Source: Candidatus Thiodubiliella endoseptemdiera (GTDB lineage: Bacteria; Pseudomonadota; Gammaproteobacteria; PS1; Pseudothioglobaceae). Taken from it: DNA of 64,000 nucleotides. Positions 1-8,145 of this stretch are shown piece by piece. The position numbers were made by a program, and so were the translations under genes. The notes beneath the pieces are model-generated. The model did no database searches, was not told the origin of the DNA, and saw nothing but the letters and a program-made list of their open reading frames with translations. The stretch's first letter is position 1. Each line of letters starts with the position of its first letter. The stretch covers positions 248,001 through 312,000 of the forward strand of contig JACCHT010000001.1 in the NCBI GenBank assembly GCA_013416635.1, given 5' to 3'.

Positions 1-449
1 ATAATATGCACGCGCTTTGAATGGTATTCGCTAACACTTACACTAATTTGAGGGTCGTTAATGTATTTACTGAGTTTTTTAGTAAGCAGGATACGAATTT
101 GCTCAATGGATTTGTCAATGACTTTAACATTACCGATGTAGGGGTAAAAAATTTCCCCACTATTTTGCACAATTAAGCCGTTAGCCCTTCGATTTTTATT
201 TTTATCACCATCAATAGTGCTTAAATTGTCATCACCCCAAACTTTAACTGTCAGTACATCCTGTCTGCCAATTTTATAGATAGGATTGTTTTCATGATTG
301 GCATTCAACTTCTTAACCAATGCTGGGGTAATTAAAATGGTATCAGACATATCGCCATCATAGATATTTTTATCCATTTTCATACCTGGAGAACAGGCAT
401 TTAGTATCAATACAGCCGTGAATAATATCACAATTTTTGAATAATTCAT
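1..449 (-). CDS. wza: Wza-type polysaccharide export lipoprotein, 3' end outside window
   Basis: The first 149 codons are readable on the minus strand from ATG at 447-449 and run off the left edge without a stop. The product begins with a hydrophobic signal ending in a lipobox (LNAC, Cys about residue 19), so it should be an outer-membrane lipoprotein. From about residue 50 it carries the polysaccharide-export (Poly_export/SLBB) signature: YKIGRQDVLTVKVWG, then NSGEIFYPYIGNVKV and a region ending in ISVSVSEY. In this family the protein forms the outer-membrane pore for capsule or exopolysaccharide. The wzb gene lies 52 bp upstream in the same direction, the usual wza-wzb pairing. No clear ribosome-binding site is seen. 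Confidence 0.88.
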   Translation of the reverse strand, partial: MNYSKIVILFTAVLILNACSPGMKMDKNIYDGDMSDTILITPALVKKLNANHENNPIYKIGRQDVLTVKVWGDDNLSTIDGDKNKNRRANGLIVQNSGEIFYPYIGNVKVIDKSIEQIRILLTKKLSKYINDPQISVSVSEYHSKRVHI

Positions 450-501
450 TATTTTTATTTTTAATTGGAAAGAAATTATTTTACCGAATGTTGGGGTTAT
501 T

Positions 502-936
502 TTACAATTTATTTACCCATTCATTAACGCCACGCTGAATCAATCTGAGTACTGATTCAAATTCATGTTTTGACTGTTTATAGGGGTCGGGAATTTCAAA
601 ATCACTCCATTTCCCCAATAAATGCACTCTGCCTCTTGATAATGGTGCAATATCATGTACTGCATCAATATGGTCTTTTTCCATCACCAGTACCAAGTCA
701 TATTCGCTCAATAATTCATCGTTCAATTGGCGCGCTTTATGCATGGAAATATCAACGCCTTGATCCAACATTAGCGCTTGTGCAGTTGCATCAGCACTAT
801 GCCCTACCAAAGCCCCTACTCCTGCTGATGCTATTTTTACCCCTTTTTGTTGAACCAATCTATCACGCAACAACGCCTCAGCCATCGGACTGCGACAAAT
901 ATTACCCACACATACCATTAAAATATTATCAAACAT
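502..936 (-). CDS. wzb: Low-molecular-weight protein-tyrosine phosphatase (Wzb-like)
   Basis: The 144-residue protein has the complete LMW-PTP fold: the CX5R(S) phosphate loop CVGNICRS at residues 9-16 and the DPY general-acid motif (IPDPY) near residue 117. In capsule and exopolysaccharide loci this phosphatase dephosphorylates the Wzc tyrosine autokinase that controls chain length and export. It lies between wza and a WecA-type transferase and overlaps the latter by 8 bp, so the three are one transcript. No wzc is visible here; it may lie beyond wza, outside the window. Confidence 0.92.
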   Translation of the reverse strand: MFDNILMVCVGNICRSPMAEALLRDRLVQQKGVKIASAGVGALVGHSADATAQALMLDQGVDISMHKARQLNDELLSEYDLVLVMEKDHIDAVHDIAPLSRGRVHLLGKWSDFEIPDPYKQSKHEFESVLRLIQRGVNEWVNKL

Positions 937-1975
937 AGCGCGATTGAATACGACGATAAATAACGATATAAATCAGCATAAATAAACACGCCCAGCTAAT
1001 TAACGCCCACTTATTGTCAAACCAAAACACGGCAGGAATAATGCCCACCAAAGACAAGACCCATAAAAAAGGTGCTGTTAGACTGTTATTCATTATTTTA
1101 TCGCCTTGAGGATGACGCTTTACTAAGATTTTATGTATCAGCGTATGCAAGTGGTAGGGGTCGGGTTCGCTAGCAGGGGTGTTGTGGATAATTTTCCTTC
1201 TATAAATACTAAATAATAACTCAAACATCGGATACATCAGTAGTAATAGCACAAACCAATTAGACAATTCATCGTGTCTGCTCACAAATACCAGACCAAT
1301 CATCGACAACATTAAACCAATAAAATACGCCCCGCCATCACCCATAAACAATTTCCCCATTGGGAAGTTGAGTAAAAAGAAACCTAAAATAGACGCAATC
1401 AACAATAAATCAAGTTGCACTATCAATACATCACCTAATTGGTAAGCCACAATTGCCATCGCTGTTGATGCAAGCATCGCATAGCCCGACATTAATCCAT
1501 TATAACCATCAATCACATTCACGCTATTCACCGCACCGCCAACCACTAACAGCGTAAACATCAAGCCGATTATCGGGTAAGACAATAAATTATCTGTCCA
1601 CAGAAAACCCAATGAAGAAATACCAATATCAAGATATAAGAAAGCACTGCCAATAGAGAGCAATATAAACATTAAACGCCATAAGGGTGATATTTTGGCA
1701 CTCAAATCTTCAATTAAACCGATAACAAAAATAGGCAATGAAATCAATAATATAGGCTGCAAAATGCTTTGAATATCGGGCGGTAGAAAATAACACCCAA
1801 AGGAGAAACTAAAGAACACCGCCAAACCGCCCACATGGGGTGCCGGATGATGGTGAAACTTTTGCACCCCGATTAAATCGTGCTGATTTAAAAACCACTG
1901 TTTTTTGTCTGCCAAAATGACAATCAAAACAGACAAAATTGCTGAAAATATTAAAGTAATTAGTGATGCTTGCAA
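929..1975 (-). CDS. wecA: WecA/MraY-family undecaprenyl-phosphate sugar-1-phosphate transferase
   Basis: The product is 348 residues with about ten membrane segments. It has the family motifs NVIDGYNGLMSG near residue 155 and FMGDGGAYFIG near residue 210, which carry the Mg-binding aspartates of polyprenyl-phosphate N-acetylhexosamine-1-phosphate transferases. It should start the polysaccharide repeat unit on undecaprenyl phosphate in the inner membrane. The longest reading frame opens with TTG (1973-1975); no ATG gives a full-length first membrane helix, so TTG is taken as start. The 3' end overlaps wzb by 8 bp. The exact sugar cannot be read from sequence. Confidence 0.85.
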   Translation of the reverse strand: MQASLITLIFSAILSVLIVILADKKQWFLNQHDLIGVQKFHHHPAPHVGGLAVFFSFSFGCYFLPPDIQSILQPILLISLPIFVIGLIEDLSAKISPLWRLMFILLSIGSAFLYLDIGISSLGFLWTDNLLSYPIIGLMFTLLVVGGAVNSVNVIDGYNGLMSGYAMLASTAMAIVAYQLGDVLIVQLDLLLIASILGFFLLNFPMGKLFMGDGGAYFIGLMLSMIGLVFVSRHDELSNWFVLLLLMYPMFELLFSIYRRKIIHNTPASEPDPYHLHTLIHKILVKRHPQGDKIMNNSLTAPFLWVLSLVGIIPAVFWFDNKWALISWACLFMLIYIVIYRRIQSRYV

Positions 1976-2036
1976 AAAGAATTAATGAGAATAAATGAAG
2001 CAATTATACTTTATTGCTACCAACTTATAACTAAAG

Positions 2037-2783
2037 TTATTTAAAATATTGAAACACTTTTGAAATTGGTTTCAACATAAACATAAATAGATTAACAGGT
2101 AGCCCGTTATCTTTCCAAGACTGATAACTTTCTATATTTGCTTTAATAATATTCAACACATTTTTATTGCTCTCACCCCCAGTTCTCATTTTTACCAATA
2201 CATAGGGCAGGTAGTGTGATGATATTTGATATCTTTCAAGAAATCTTAGCATTAATTCATAATCAGCAGCAATTTTATAACTCAAATTAAAACTGCCGTA
2301 TCTACTGTAAATATCTTTTTTAACAAAAAAAGTAGGGTGTGCAGGATGCCATCCTCTTTTAAATGCACCTTTTTTATAAGATGAAGACTTCCAAAACCTC
2401 ACAACATTCTCTATTTTTTTTTGTTCTACATACTCTAAGTCCGCATACACACTATCAACTTCATATCGCTGAAACGCTGCTGAAATATTTTCAATAACAC
2501 TGCTACCTGCATAAAAGTCATCGGCATTTAAAAATCCAATAACATCGCCAGTAGTCAAAGCAATACCTTTATTCATTGCATCATAAATACCAGCATCTTT
2601 TTCACTGACAAATTTTGATATTTTATTGCCATAATTTTTTACTATTTCAATAGTCCCATCGGTTGAACCGCCATCAATAACAATGTATTCAATATTTGCA
2701 TAAGTTTGACTTAAAACCGAATGAATGGTTTCTCTTATAGTTTTCTTTGCATTAAAAACTACTGTAATAATAGATATTTTCAT
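2037..2783 (-). CDS. Family 2 glycosyltransferase
   Basis: The 248-residue protein has a classic GT-A fold start (ISIITVVFNAKKTI), the nucleotide-binding stretch IVIDGGSTDGT, the KDAGIYDAMNKGI segment and the acceptor-side motif FLNADD with the DxD-like metal site near residue 90. It lacks membrane helices, so it is a cytoplasmic enzyme adding one sugar to the lipid-linked repeat unit. It resembles the broken glycosyltransferase at 5551-6323 motif by motif, so the two may be paralogues. Its start lies 20 bp from a long-variant mobile repeat at 2804-3009. Donor and linkage are unknown. Confidence 0.88.
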   Translation of the reverse strand: MKISIITVVFNAKKTIRETIHSVLSQTYANIEYIVIDGGSTDGTIEIVKNYGNKISKFVSEKDAGIYDAMNKGIALTTGDVIGFLNADDFYAGSSVIENISAAFQRYEVDSVYADLEYVEQKKIENVVRFWKSSSYKKGAFKRGWHPAHPTFFVKKDIYSRYGSFNLSYKIAADYELMLRFLERYQISSHYLPYVLVKMRTGGESNKNVLNIIKANIESYQSWKDNGLPVNLFMFMLKPISKVFQYFK

Positions 2784-2803
2784 GTGTAAATAATATGTTT
2801 ATT

Positions 2804-3009
2804 GAGACCTTTGCAGTGCGTATCCTCCCTTGCGGGTAAATAAGGATGATTAGAAAAATAACAAATTTTATTAAATTGGAAATTTTTTAAATCCACTCCT
2901 AGTAGAGCTAAGGGTGTTTTTACCCAGGACTGCTTAGTGTTGCTAGAAAAGTTTGCAATTTGATGAAAGGTGGCACTTTGATGATTATTCATATTTATTC
3001 AAAGGTCTC
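2804..3009 (-). mobile_element. Long divergent variant of the GAGACC MITE (206 bp)
   Basis: The element ends in GAGACCTTTGCA and TTGAAAGG-type imperfect inverted termini and matches the 161-bp MITE found elsewhere in the window, but carries two extra blocks of 21 and 24 bp plus about ten substitutions. Both extra blocks are multiples of three, so the open frame running through the short form stays open here. Flanks read TTATT and TTGTT, a probable decayed 5-bp duplication. It sits between a glycosyltransferase and an FkbM gene fragment. Strand is given by the internal open frame. Confidence 0.85.
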
Positions 3010-3183
3010 TTGTTGCATAAATAGGAAATCTGCCTGAACATTTACCCCTGTTATCATCATAATACATATTGTAAACTCCTTTTAACTTAAAATTTTTATT
3101 AGACAGCCAATCAACAATACCATCTGCCAATGTCTGTTCAGTATAAAGCTCTATAAAAATAATTCGCAATAAATATATTTAAA
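2999..3183 (-). pseudogene. C-terminal fragment of an FkbM-type methyltransferase
   Basis: About 55 codons are open on the minus strand, with no start codon, between two relics of the mobile repeat. The translation includes FIELYTEQTLADGIVDWL, then FKLKGVYNMYYDD and GRFPIY. This pattern matches the C-terminal third of FkbM methyltransferases (IE..Y..Q.L..., GF.L.GVYN.Y.D..G, aD.iF). The reading frame ends at a TGA (2999-3001) inside the repeat at 2804-3009. It is a remnant of a third FkbM gene of this locus; assignment rests on motif resemblance only. Confidence 0.5.
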
Positions 3184-3250
3184 GCGACCTTTGCAGTATA
3201 TAACTTCTCTTGCGGATAAATAGGGTGATTAGTAAAAAACCATTTTTAAA
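3184..3250 (-). repeat. Decayed relic of the long MITE variant
   Basis: The sequence starts GCGACCTTTGCAGT and continues with TTCTCTTGCGGATAAATAGG, matching the outer 60 bp of the long variant at 2804-3009, including its extra 21-bp block, and not the common 161-bp form. The other terminus is missing. With 2804-3009 it brackets the FkbM fragment in the same orientation. Confidence 0.65.
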
Positions 3251-3310
3251 AAATAATAATACAAAAACCAATCCTTATCCCCAATCCAAAAATAGAAATC
3301 ACAAACCTAA

Positions 3311-3452
3311 TACCATTTATAAAAAGTGCTGATAATTGTTTGTTTTAGTGTGCTTAAAAAATCAAGGATACTTATTGCTATCCTTGGTTTTTTAAGCACG
3401 CTAAAACGGACAATAATTAGTGCTTTTGTGTCATTACTTTTTATAAATGGTA
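3311..3452. repeat. Palindromic repeat family 2, complete copy (about 142 bp)
   Basis: Two long arms are inverted around a small centre: TACCATTTATAAAAAGT begins the left arm, and ACTTTTTATAAATGGTA ends the right. The inner arms (AAAATCAAGGATA and TATCCTTGGTTTTT) are also complementary. Flanks are TAA/TAA-like. The whole unit could fold into one hairpin. A half copy lies at 8061-8140. It looks like a second MITE family unrelated to the GAGACC element. No protein is supported here; the open frame across it is a by-product of the palindrome. Confidence 0.7.
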
Positions 3453-3460
3453 TAATACCA

Positions 3461-3545
3461 CCCTTTGCCCCGTCTGCATTTACAAAAAATAGCCGCCGAA
3501 CCTATGGGGGACTAATATTTTTTGCAAACACAGACGGGACAAAGG
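3461..3545. repeat. Imperfect inverted repeat, about 31-bp arms
   Basis: The left arm CCCTTTGCCCCGTCTGCATT (continuing ACAAAAAATA) and the right arm ending AAACACAGACGGGACAAAGG are complementary apart from a few mismatches, with about 20 bases between. It lies directly beside palindromic family 2. A shorter outer pair (CCCCAATCC near 3285 and GGATTGGGG near 3575) suggests the whole of about 3250-3600 is one nested or composite non-coding element. No T-run follows, so it is not an obvious terminator. Nothing recognisable is seen at 3600-3713. Confidence 0.5.
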
Positions 3546-3713
3546 ATAGCACTATCTTTGCAATCTCTACTTTATGGATTGGGGAATAATCATTTTCCCA
3601 ATTTTGATAAGTTTTGGGTTAAAATTGATTCTATTTAGATGTAGATAAATTCCTCTGAATTATATAGTAGTGTGATGATTAAAATTAAATTCTCAATATT
3701 TTTTTGTACCTAT

Positions 3714-4520
3714 TTAATTTAACCCCATGATGAGTTTTTTGAGTGTGGCAAGAATTCTAGTTAAAATAAATAATTTATTATAGCCTGGTGATATCAATAA
3801 TTTAAAATATTCTCTAATTACATACGCATAATTTTTAAGTCTGTACTTGAATAAAATTTTCCTTCTACTTGCCGAATTAGGGCGTTCATAAATATAATAA
3901 CAAACTTCATTACAAGGCTTACAAAGTTTTTTTATATTTATAGAAATAGTCGCCATAAATAAAGCGTCTTCACCATTTTTTAAATGAGTATCAAATCTAG
4001 TTTCGCCTATTATATTTCTGTGGATTAACTTTGCACACATGGGTGAATAATATTTACGAGTTTTAAACTTGGGTACCTCTGATTGAGAAAGTTTGTCGTA
4101 TAATATTCCTACATAATGACTTGTTACAGTGTTAATGCTTTTCTTAAAATTATAAACCTTGGCAATTCCCATATATTCTTCTGTAGAAACCTCTAATAAA
4201 TTGCTCAAATAATTGGGTGATACCAAATCATCGTCATCAATAAAAGCAATAAATTCTTCTTTAGAACAATCAATTAATTTATTTCTAGCATTAGAGACAC
4301 CTAACTCTTTAATGTAGATATATTTAGAGTGAAAACTATACAATTTTAGTAAGGATAATATTTCATTTTCATAAGGCTGCTTACCCCCATTCAAAGCAAT
4401 ATAAACACAAAATTTATTCTTAGACAGAGTTTGAATGTCAAGAGAATCCAAACATTTTTTTAGATATTCTTGTGGCTTGTAAGTAGGAATAATAACTGCG
4501 ATTTTTTTGTTATTTTTCAT
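3714..4520 (-). CDS. Family 2 glycosyltransferase
   Basis: The product is 268 residues and begins with the GT-A signature KIAVIIPTYKPQEYLKKCLDSL. The metal-binding run FIDDDDLVSPNYL lies near residue 90 and a GEDALFMATI segment near residue 180 corresponds to the ED catalytic-base motif. It should add one sugar in repeat-unit assembly at the cytoplasmic face. Its start overlaps the stop of the polymerase gene (ATGA-type, 4517-4520), so the two are translationally coupled. About 700 bp of repeat-rich non-coding DNA follow its stop, a likely break in the locus. Confidence 0.87.
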   Translation of the reverse strand: MKNNKKIAVIIPTYKPQEYLKKCLDSLDIQTLSKNKFCVYIALNGGKQPYENEILSLLKLYSFHSKYIYIKELGVSNARNKLIDCSKEEFIAFIDDDDLVSPNYLSNLLEVSTEEYMGIAKVYNFKKSINTVTSHYVGILYDKLSQSEVPKFKTRKYYSPMCAKLIHRNIIGETRFDTHLKNGEDALFMATISINIKKLCKPCNEVCYYIYERPNSASRRKILFKYRLKNYAYVIREYFKLLISPGYNKLFILTRILATLKKLIMGLN

Positions 4521-5551
4521 TTAACTGACTTTAAATTTTTGTCATCCTTAAACCAGAATACTTGATATGGAACAAGATGATTCTTGTATGGATTTGTATA
4601 TGAAAGGTAAAAAGTAATTGCATACATTAATATTGAAAACAAAATTACTGCCAAGTAGAATTGTTTCTTTTTGAACTTGTATCTCAGTTCAGGAATTAAC
4701 AAAATCAAATAAATAATAAAATAATAAGATATTCTTGCAGCCGCCTCCCCCATAAGAATAAATGCACTATACATACAAGCACCCACAATAAATACAGTGT
4801 AGTAAAACCTTGCTTCTATGGATTTAAAAGCATCAAAGAAAAGTATAAAAACAACAGACATTGACAATAAGAATACCTGCATGCTTGTTCCCGTTCCAGT
4901 ATTGTAATCAGCATAAGAAGCATATCTAGGAATCTGTACAATAACATCAAGTAGAACAGATGTTACAAAAAATGAACTTATAATTAAAGCAATGGATGTT
5001 ACTCTATTTAAACTGATTCTATTTAAAAAATAGATAACAACAGCAACAATTGCACTGTAATGAAACAGTGATGCTACTATTACTGTAGCAACATAGAAAA
5101 AAAATTTCCTTTGAAAAATATATTTAATTCCATAAAAAACTATGGCTATCGCACAATATTGTCTGATAATGCTAAAGGACATAAAATAAAAATACGGAAT
5201 AGAGATAAAAATTAGTAGTGATAAAAAATAATCTTTACTGTAATTTTTTAAAACATAGTGAACACTATAAATAATGACATACGAAGTGACAATAAAAAAT
5301 AACTGGGTAAAATCAATATAATTGGAGAATTTTGCTATATACTTGGATATAAGCTCAAATTGTGTATAATCTGTAAATGCTAAATTTGAGACTATTCTGT
5401 AATAATTCTCATAATCATAACCCACATCAAACCTAAAAGCAGAGAAAATAAATACAGTAAAAAACAGCACACCATATTTAAAATTTATTTTTTTAGTATT
5501 CCACAACCCGACAAATAGAATAATTAAATAAAAAAAAATATACGGCAGCAT
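4517..5551 (-). CDS. EpsG/Wzy-like polysaccharide polymerase
   Basis: The 344-residue protein has about ten to eleven hydrophobic helices. The N-terminal pattern (FRFDVGYDYENYYRIV near residues 42-58) is typical of EpsG-family polymerases, in which a charged periplasmic loop follows the first helices. Place in the locus between two glycosyltransferases and presence of a Wzx flippase at 9837-11150 fit a Wzy-dependent pathway, in which this enzyme joins repeat units in the periplasm. It overlaps both neighbours by a few bases. Wzy proteins are poorly conserved, so the call leans on topology, the N-terminal motif and context. Confidence 0.75.
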   Translation of the reverse strand: MLPYIFFYLIILFVGLWNTKKINFKYGVLFFTVFIFSAFRFDVGYDYENYYRIVSNLAFTDYTQFELISKYIAKFSNYIDFTQLFFIVTSYVIIYSVHYVLKNYSKDYFLSLLIFISIPYFYFMSFSIIRQYCAIAIVFYGIKYIFQRKFFFYVATVIVASLFHYSAIVAVVIYFLNRISLNRVTSIALIISSFFVTSVLLDVIVQIPRYASYADYNTGTGTSMQVFLLSMSVVFILFFDAFKSIEARFYYTVFIVGACMYSAFILMGEAAARISYYFIIYLILLIPELRYKFKKKQFYLAVILFSILMYAITFYLSYTNPYKNHLVPYQVFWFKDDKNLKSVK

Positions 5552-6323
5552 TATTGTCTCTCCCCAACATTAATCCTTTTTATTATTTTTGCTGGTAATT
5601 TATTTTTAATCATAATCTTTAATAAAACTAGGTAGTAAGCAAGCCGAATTTTTAATTTATATTGTTTGACTTTTTTTAAAATTCTTATTCTTTCTAATGT
5701 TGACTGTATCTCATTATTACTAGAGACTCCATCCATTGAAAAAACAGAAACAACCATTGGGATTTGCTTAAACCCATCCTTATTTTTGATATAAGCATTC
5801 AAGAGAAAATCATAGTCCCCTGCAATTTCATATTCCAAACTAAATGGATTTTTTTTCTGATAAATGGCATTAGTAAAAGAGCTTTGATGTCCCAATACTT
5901 GCCCATAGTACATGTTAGACAAATCCAAATTTGTCCTTAAAGATGTGTAAGTCCCATAATCAAGAACAGTATCTCCATATACGACCAACATATCGTTATC
6001 CAGTAAAGGAACCACTTTTTCTACGATACTTGTATCAAAAAAACCATCTCCCGCATTCATAAAATTCATCCAATCCCCGCTCGCCAAATTAATGCCCTTA
6101 TTCATCGCATCATAAATACCTTTATCAGGTTCACTGACCCAGCGGGATATTTTGTCTTCATATCTTTTGATAACCTCTATCGTTCCATCTGTTGAACCGC
6201 CATCAATAATAATATATTCAATATTATCATAGGTTTGATTAATAACATTTTGAATAGTTTTTCCAAACCCTTGGCATCGTTGAATACAATTGTAATTATT
6301 GATATTTTTGGTGCTTTAATCAT
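5551..6323 (-). pseudogene. Family 2 glycosyltransferase broken by one frameshift
   Basis: Reading from ATG at 6321-6323 gives KISIITIVFNDAKGLEK, then the frame is lost at a run of five A (plus-strand T at 6258-6262). One more A would give GLEKTIQNVINQTYDNIEY followed by IIIDGGSTDGTIEV and DKGIYDAMNKGINLASGD, a complete GT-A domain of about 257 residues closing at 5551. The intact remainder (5551-6105) would start at an internal Met and lack the nucleotide-binding half. The lesion may be a sequencing error, a slipped homopolymer usable for phase variation, or real loss. The motif order closely resembles 2037-2783. Confidence 0.8.
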
Positions 6324-6409
6324 TTGCAGTTTCCTTAGTAAGTTTTGCAGTTATCTTTTGGATTAGGGTCTTGATAAAAATTTATATTTTTTTTAAAAAT
6401 GGTGTCAAT

Positions 6410-7573
6410 CTATTTTTTCTGTATCGCAGTACCCATAAATATACAATGCAATTTCGTTAATACATCCAATTTATCTTTATCGCTTTCCTTTTTAATCCTG
6501 ACACTGATTTTATTGGCAACTAACATTATAGAGTCAACACATTGTTGAAAATTAATATTAACTTCTTTAACAGTAAGCTCACAGCTTTCAATACCAAATC
6601 GCAATAAATGCTGTTTATTCTGCCATTTTTTGCTACCTAATAGATGGAGTGCGGGTATATCATGCTCAATATAAACACTGGTACAGACAACATCGTAAGC
6701 GGGTGCTAAATTGATATTATCTATATCTTCATAAATTAAACCAAAGTTTTTAAGGTGTGCATCGCCATTTTGAATAAGGTTATTAATTACAATCATTTTA
6801 AAAAAAACTTTTAAGGCCGATTTTTTATATTTGGCAGTAACAAATGTTTTAATAACTTTTGCAATTTGTTCATAAGTACCTTCATACTTATCATCTCTTT
6901 GCCTTGCTAAAAGCACACACATATCTTCAAAACCCAAACATTTGCCATTATTCAATATATCAAATCGTTTCATAATGAATAATCGTTCATCATCAGAAAT
7001 AAAGAAATCAGGCACGGGAATATTGGCACCTTGCACAATTTTCATGCAATAATATTCATTCAGTGCCAATTCTTTATAATCATCGCCCCAAGATTTGACG
7101 ATATACTCTTTACAATTTAGGGTGGCTTTATCCTCTACTTTTGCCAATACTTTTGGTTGCACGCCGCTCAAGGCAGAGTCCAACGCAAACTTTGTTACCA
7201 ACTCATTAAAAAGATTTTTATTATTTGGATGTATTAACTCATTCAATGTTATCTTATTTTCTATTTTTTGTGTATTGCTATAGGTTACTCTCGCATTAAC
7301 AGCGGGTGCCATCGCCTTTAAAAGACCGAAATCATCCAACTTCATTATTTTAGCCAAATGTTTCTTAATCACAGAAAGTAAATACCCCTCGGGTAAATGC
7401 ATTTCAAAGATAGGATGCAATTTATAATGGATATAACTTTTTTCTCGCACTGGCATTATCAATGAGACAAAGTTACGCTTATCTTGCGTCTTATAATTAT
7501 AGATATATTCATTATTTTCAAACAGTATTTGACCACTGAGATGCCGATTGACTAATACCTCTAAATTATCCAT
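6410..7573 (-). CDS. hipA: HipA-family Ser/Thr kinase toxin
   Basis: The 387-residue protein has the HipA layout: an N-terminal HipA_N-like region, the P-loop-like segment SGVQPKV at residues 136-142 (Ser136 matches the autophosphorylated serine of E. coli HipA), the ATP-site motif FIMKRFD near 200, and the catalytic loop NGDAHLKNF at 269-277 with Asp271, followed by APAYDVV with Asp294. All kinase residues look intact. The family phosphorylates GltX and related targets, causing growth arrest. It overlaps the hipB gene by 8 bp, the usual antitoxin-first order. It is about 50 residues shorter than E. coli HipA. Its position inside a polysaccharide locus is unusual. Confidence 0.9.
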   Translation of the reverse strand: MDNLEVLVNRHLSGQILFENNEYIYNYKTQDKRNFVSLIMPVREKSYIHYKLHPIFEMHLPEGYLLSVIKKHLAKIMKLDDFGLLKAMAPAVNARVTYSNTQKIENKITLNELIHPNNKNLFNELVTKFALDSALSGVQPKVLAKVEDKATLNCKEYIVKSWGDDYKELALNEYYCMKIVQGANIPVPDFFISDDERLFIMKRFDILNNGKCLGFEDMCVLLARQRDDKYEGTYEQIAKVIKTFVTAKYKKSALKVFFKMIVINNLIQNGDAHLKNFGLIYEDIDNINLAPAYDVVCTSVYIEHDIPALHLLGSKKWQNKQHLLRFGIESCELTVKEVNINFQQCVDSIMLVANKISVRIKKESDKDKLDVLTKLHCIFMGTAIQKK

Positions 7574-7805
7574 CTATCACCTCTTCAAATACTGGAAAAG
7601 CACTCATTTCCTTGAGATTAAGTTCATAACCTAAATAATCAACAATCTGCAAAACTTTCTTAAAACCAATTTCCCCGCTCACCCCATTTTCAAAACCACT
7701 TAAAGTGGCCCTAGAAATACAAAGGTGATTAGCCATGGTTTGTTGAGATATTTTTTGACCTTGTCTCAATTGTTTGATAAATTTTCCAAATTCTTGATAA
7801 TTCAT
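7566..7805 (-). CDS. hipB: HipB-family antitoxin (XRE helix-turn-helix)
   Basis: The 79-residue protein contains one Cro/CI-type helix-turn-helix: ISQQTMANHLCISRATLSGFENG at about residues 19-41. A short C-terminal tail follows, as in HipB antitoxins that bind both operator and HipA. It lies first in the operon and overlaps hipA by 8 bp. A promoter with a perfect -35 lies just upstream, and a short palindrome (TAATATATTA, 7823-7832) near its start is a candidate operator. Confidence 0.9.
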   Translation of the reverse strand: MNYQEFGKFIKQLRQGQKISQQTMANHLCISRATLSGFENGVSGEIGFKKVLQIVDYLGYELNLKEMSAFPVFEEVIDG

Positions 7806-7835
7806 TATCGTGTCTTTATGACTAATATATTATGC

Positions 7836-7864
7836 ATTTAACCATTTTGATATTTATTTGTCAA
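7836..7864 (-). promoter_or_regulatory. Likely hipBA promoter
   Basis: On the minus strand TTGACA (7859-7864) is followed after 17 bases by TTAAAT (7836-7841), about 30 bases from the hipB start. The palindrome TAATATATTA at 7823-7832 lies between the -10 box and the start codon, where autorepression by HipB would be expected. The operator role is inference. Confidence 0.5.
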
Positions 7865-7896
7865 ATATATTGTTCTAATTATTTTTTATTCTAATA

Positions 7897-8057
7897 GAGA
7901 CCTTTGCATAAATAGGGATGATTAGCAAAATGACAGATTTTATTAAATTGGAAATTTTTTAAATCCACTCCTAGCAGGGCTAAGGGTGTTTTTAAAAAGT
8001 TTGTAATTTGATGAAAGATGGCGTTTTGATGATTATTCATATTTATGCAAAGGTCTC
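7897..8057 (-). mobile_element. GAGACC MITE, copy with TAATA duplication
   Basis: Complete 161-bp element with termini GAGACCTTTGCATAAAT and its inverse. It is flanked on both sides by TAATA. The right-hand TAATA is also the outer edge of a half copy of palindromic family 2, so this element inserted at the end of that older repeat. Confidence 0.93.
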
Positions 8058-8060
8058 TAA

Positions 8061-8140
8061 TACCATTTATAAAAAGTAATGACACTAAAAAGTGCTGATA
8101 ATTGCTTGTTTTAGTGTGCTTAAAAAACCAAGGATACTGC
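8061..8140. repeat. Palindromic repeat family 2, half copy
   Basis: It begins TACCATTTATAAAAAGTAAT and runs to AAAAAACCAAGGATAC, matching one arm of the palindrome at 3311-3452, then diverges at the point where the second arm should begin. It abuts the stop codon of the FkbM gene at 8146. Confidence 0.7.
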
Positions 8141-8145
8141 TGTAC

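Noticed and set aside
570-938. 122-codon plus-strand frame opposite wzb
   Set aside because: It is the antisense shadow of a well-supported phosphatase gene and has no family features.
3326-3589. 87-codon plus-strand frame across the repeats
   Set aside because: It spans palindrome family 2 and the adjacent inverted repeat; arms encode mirror peptides and no family pattern is seen.
7891-8085. Short frame starting MSLLFINGIRDLCINMNNHQ
   Set aside because: It is the through-frame of the MITE plus palindromic repeat; the same peptide recurs at every copy and does not by itself indicate a host gene.
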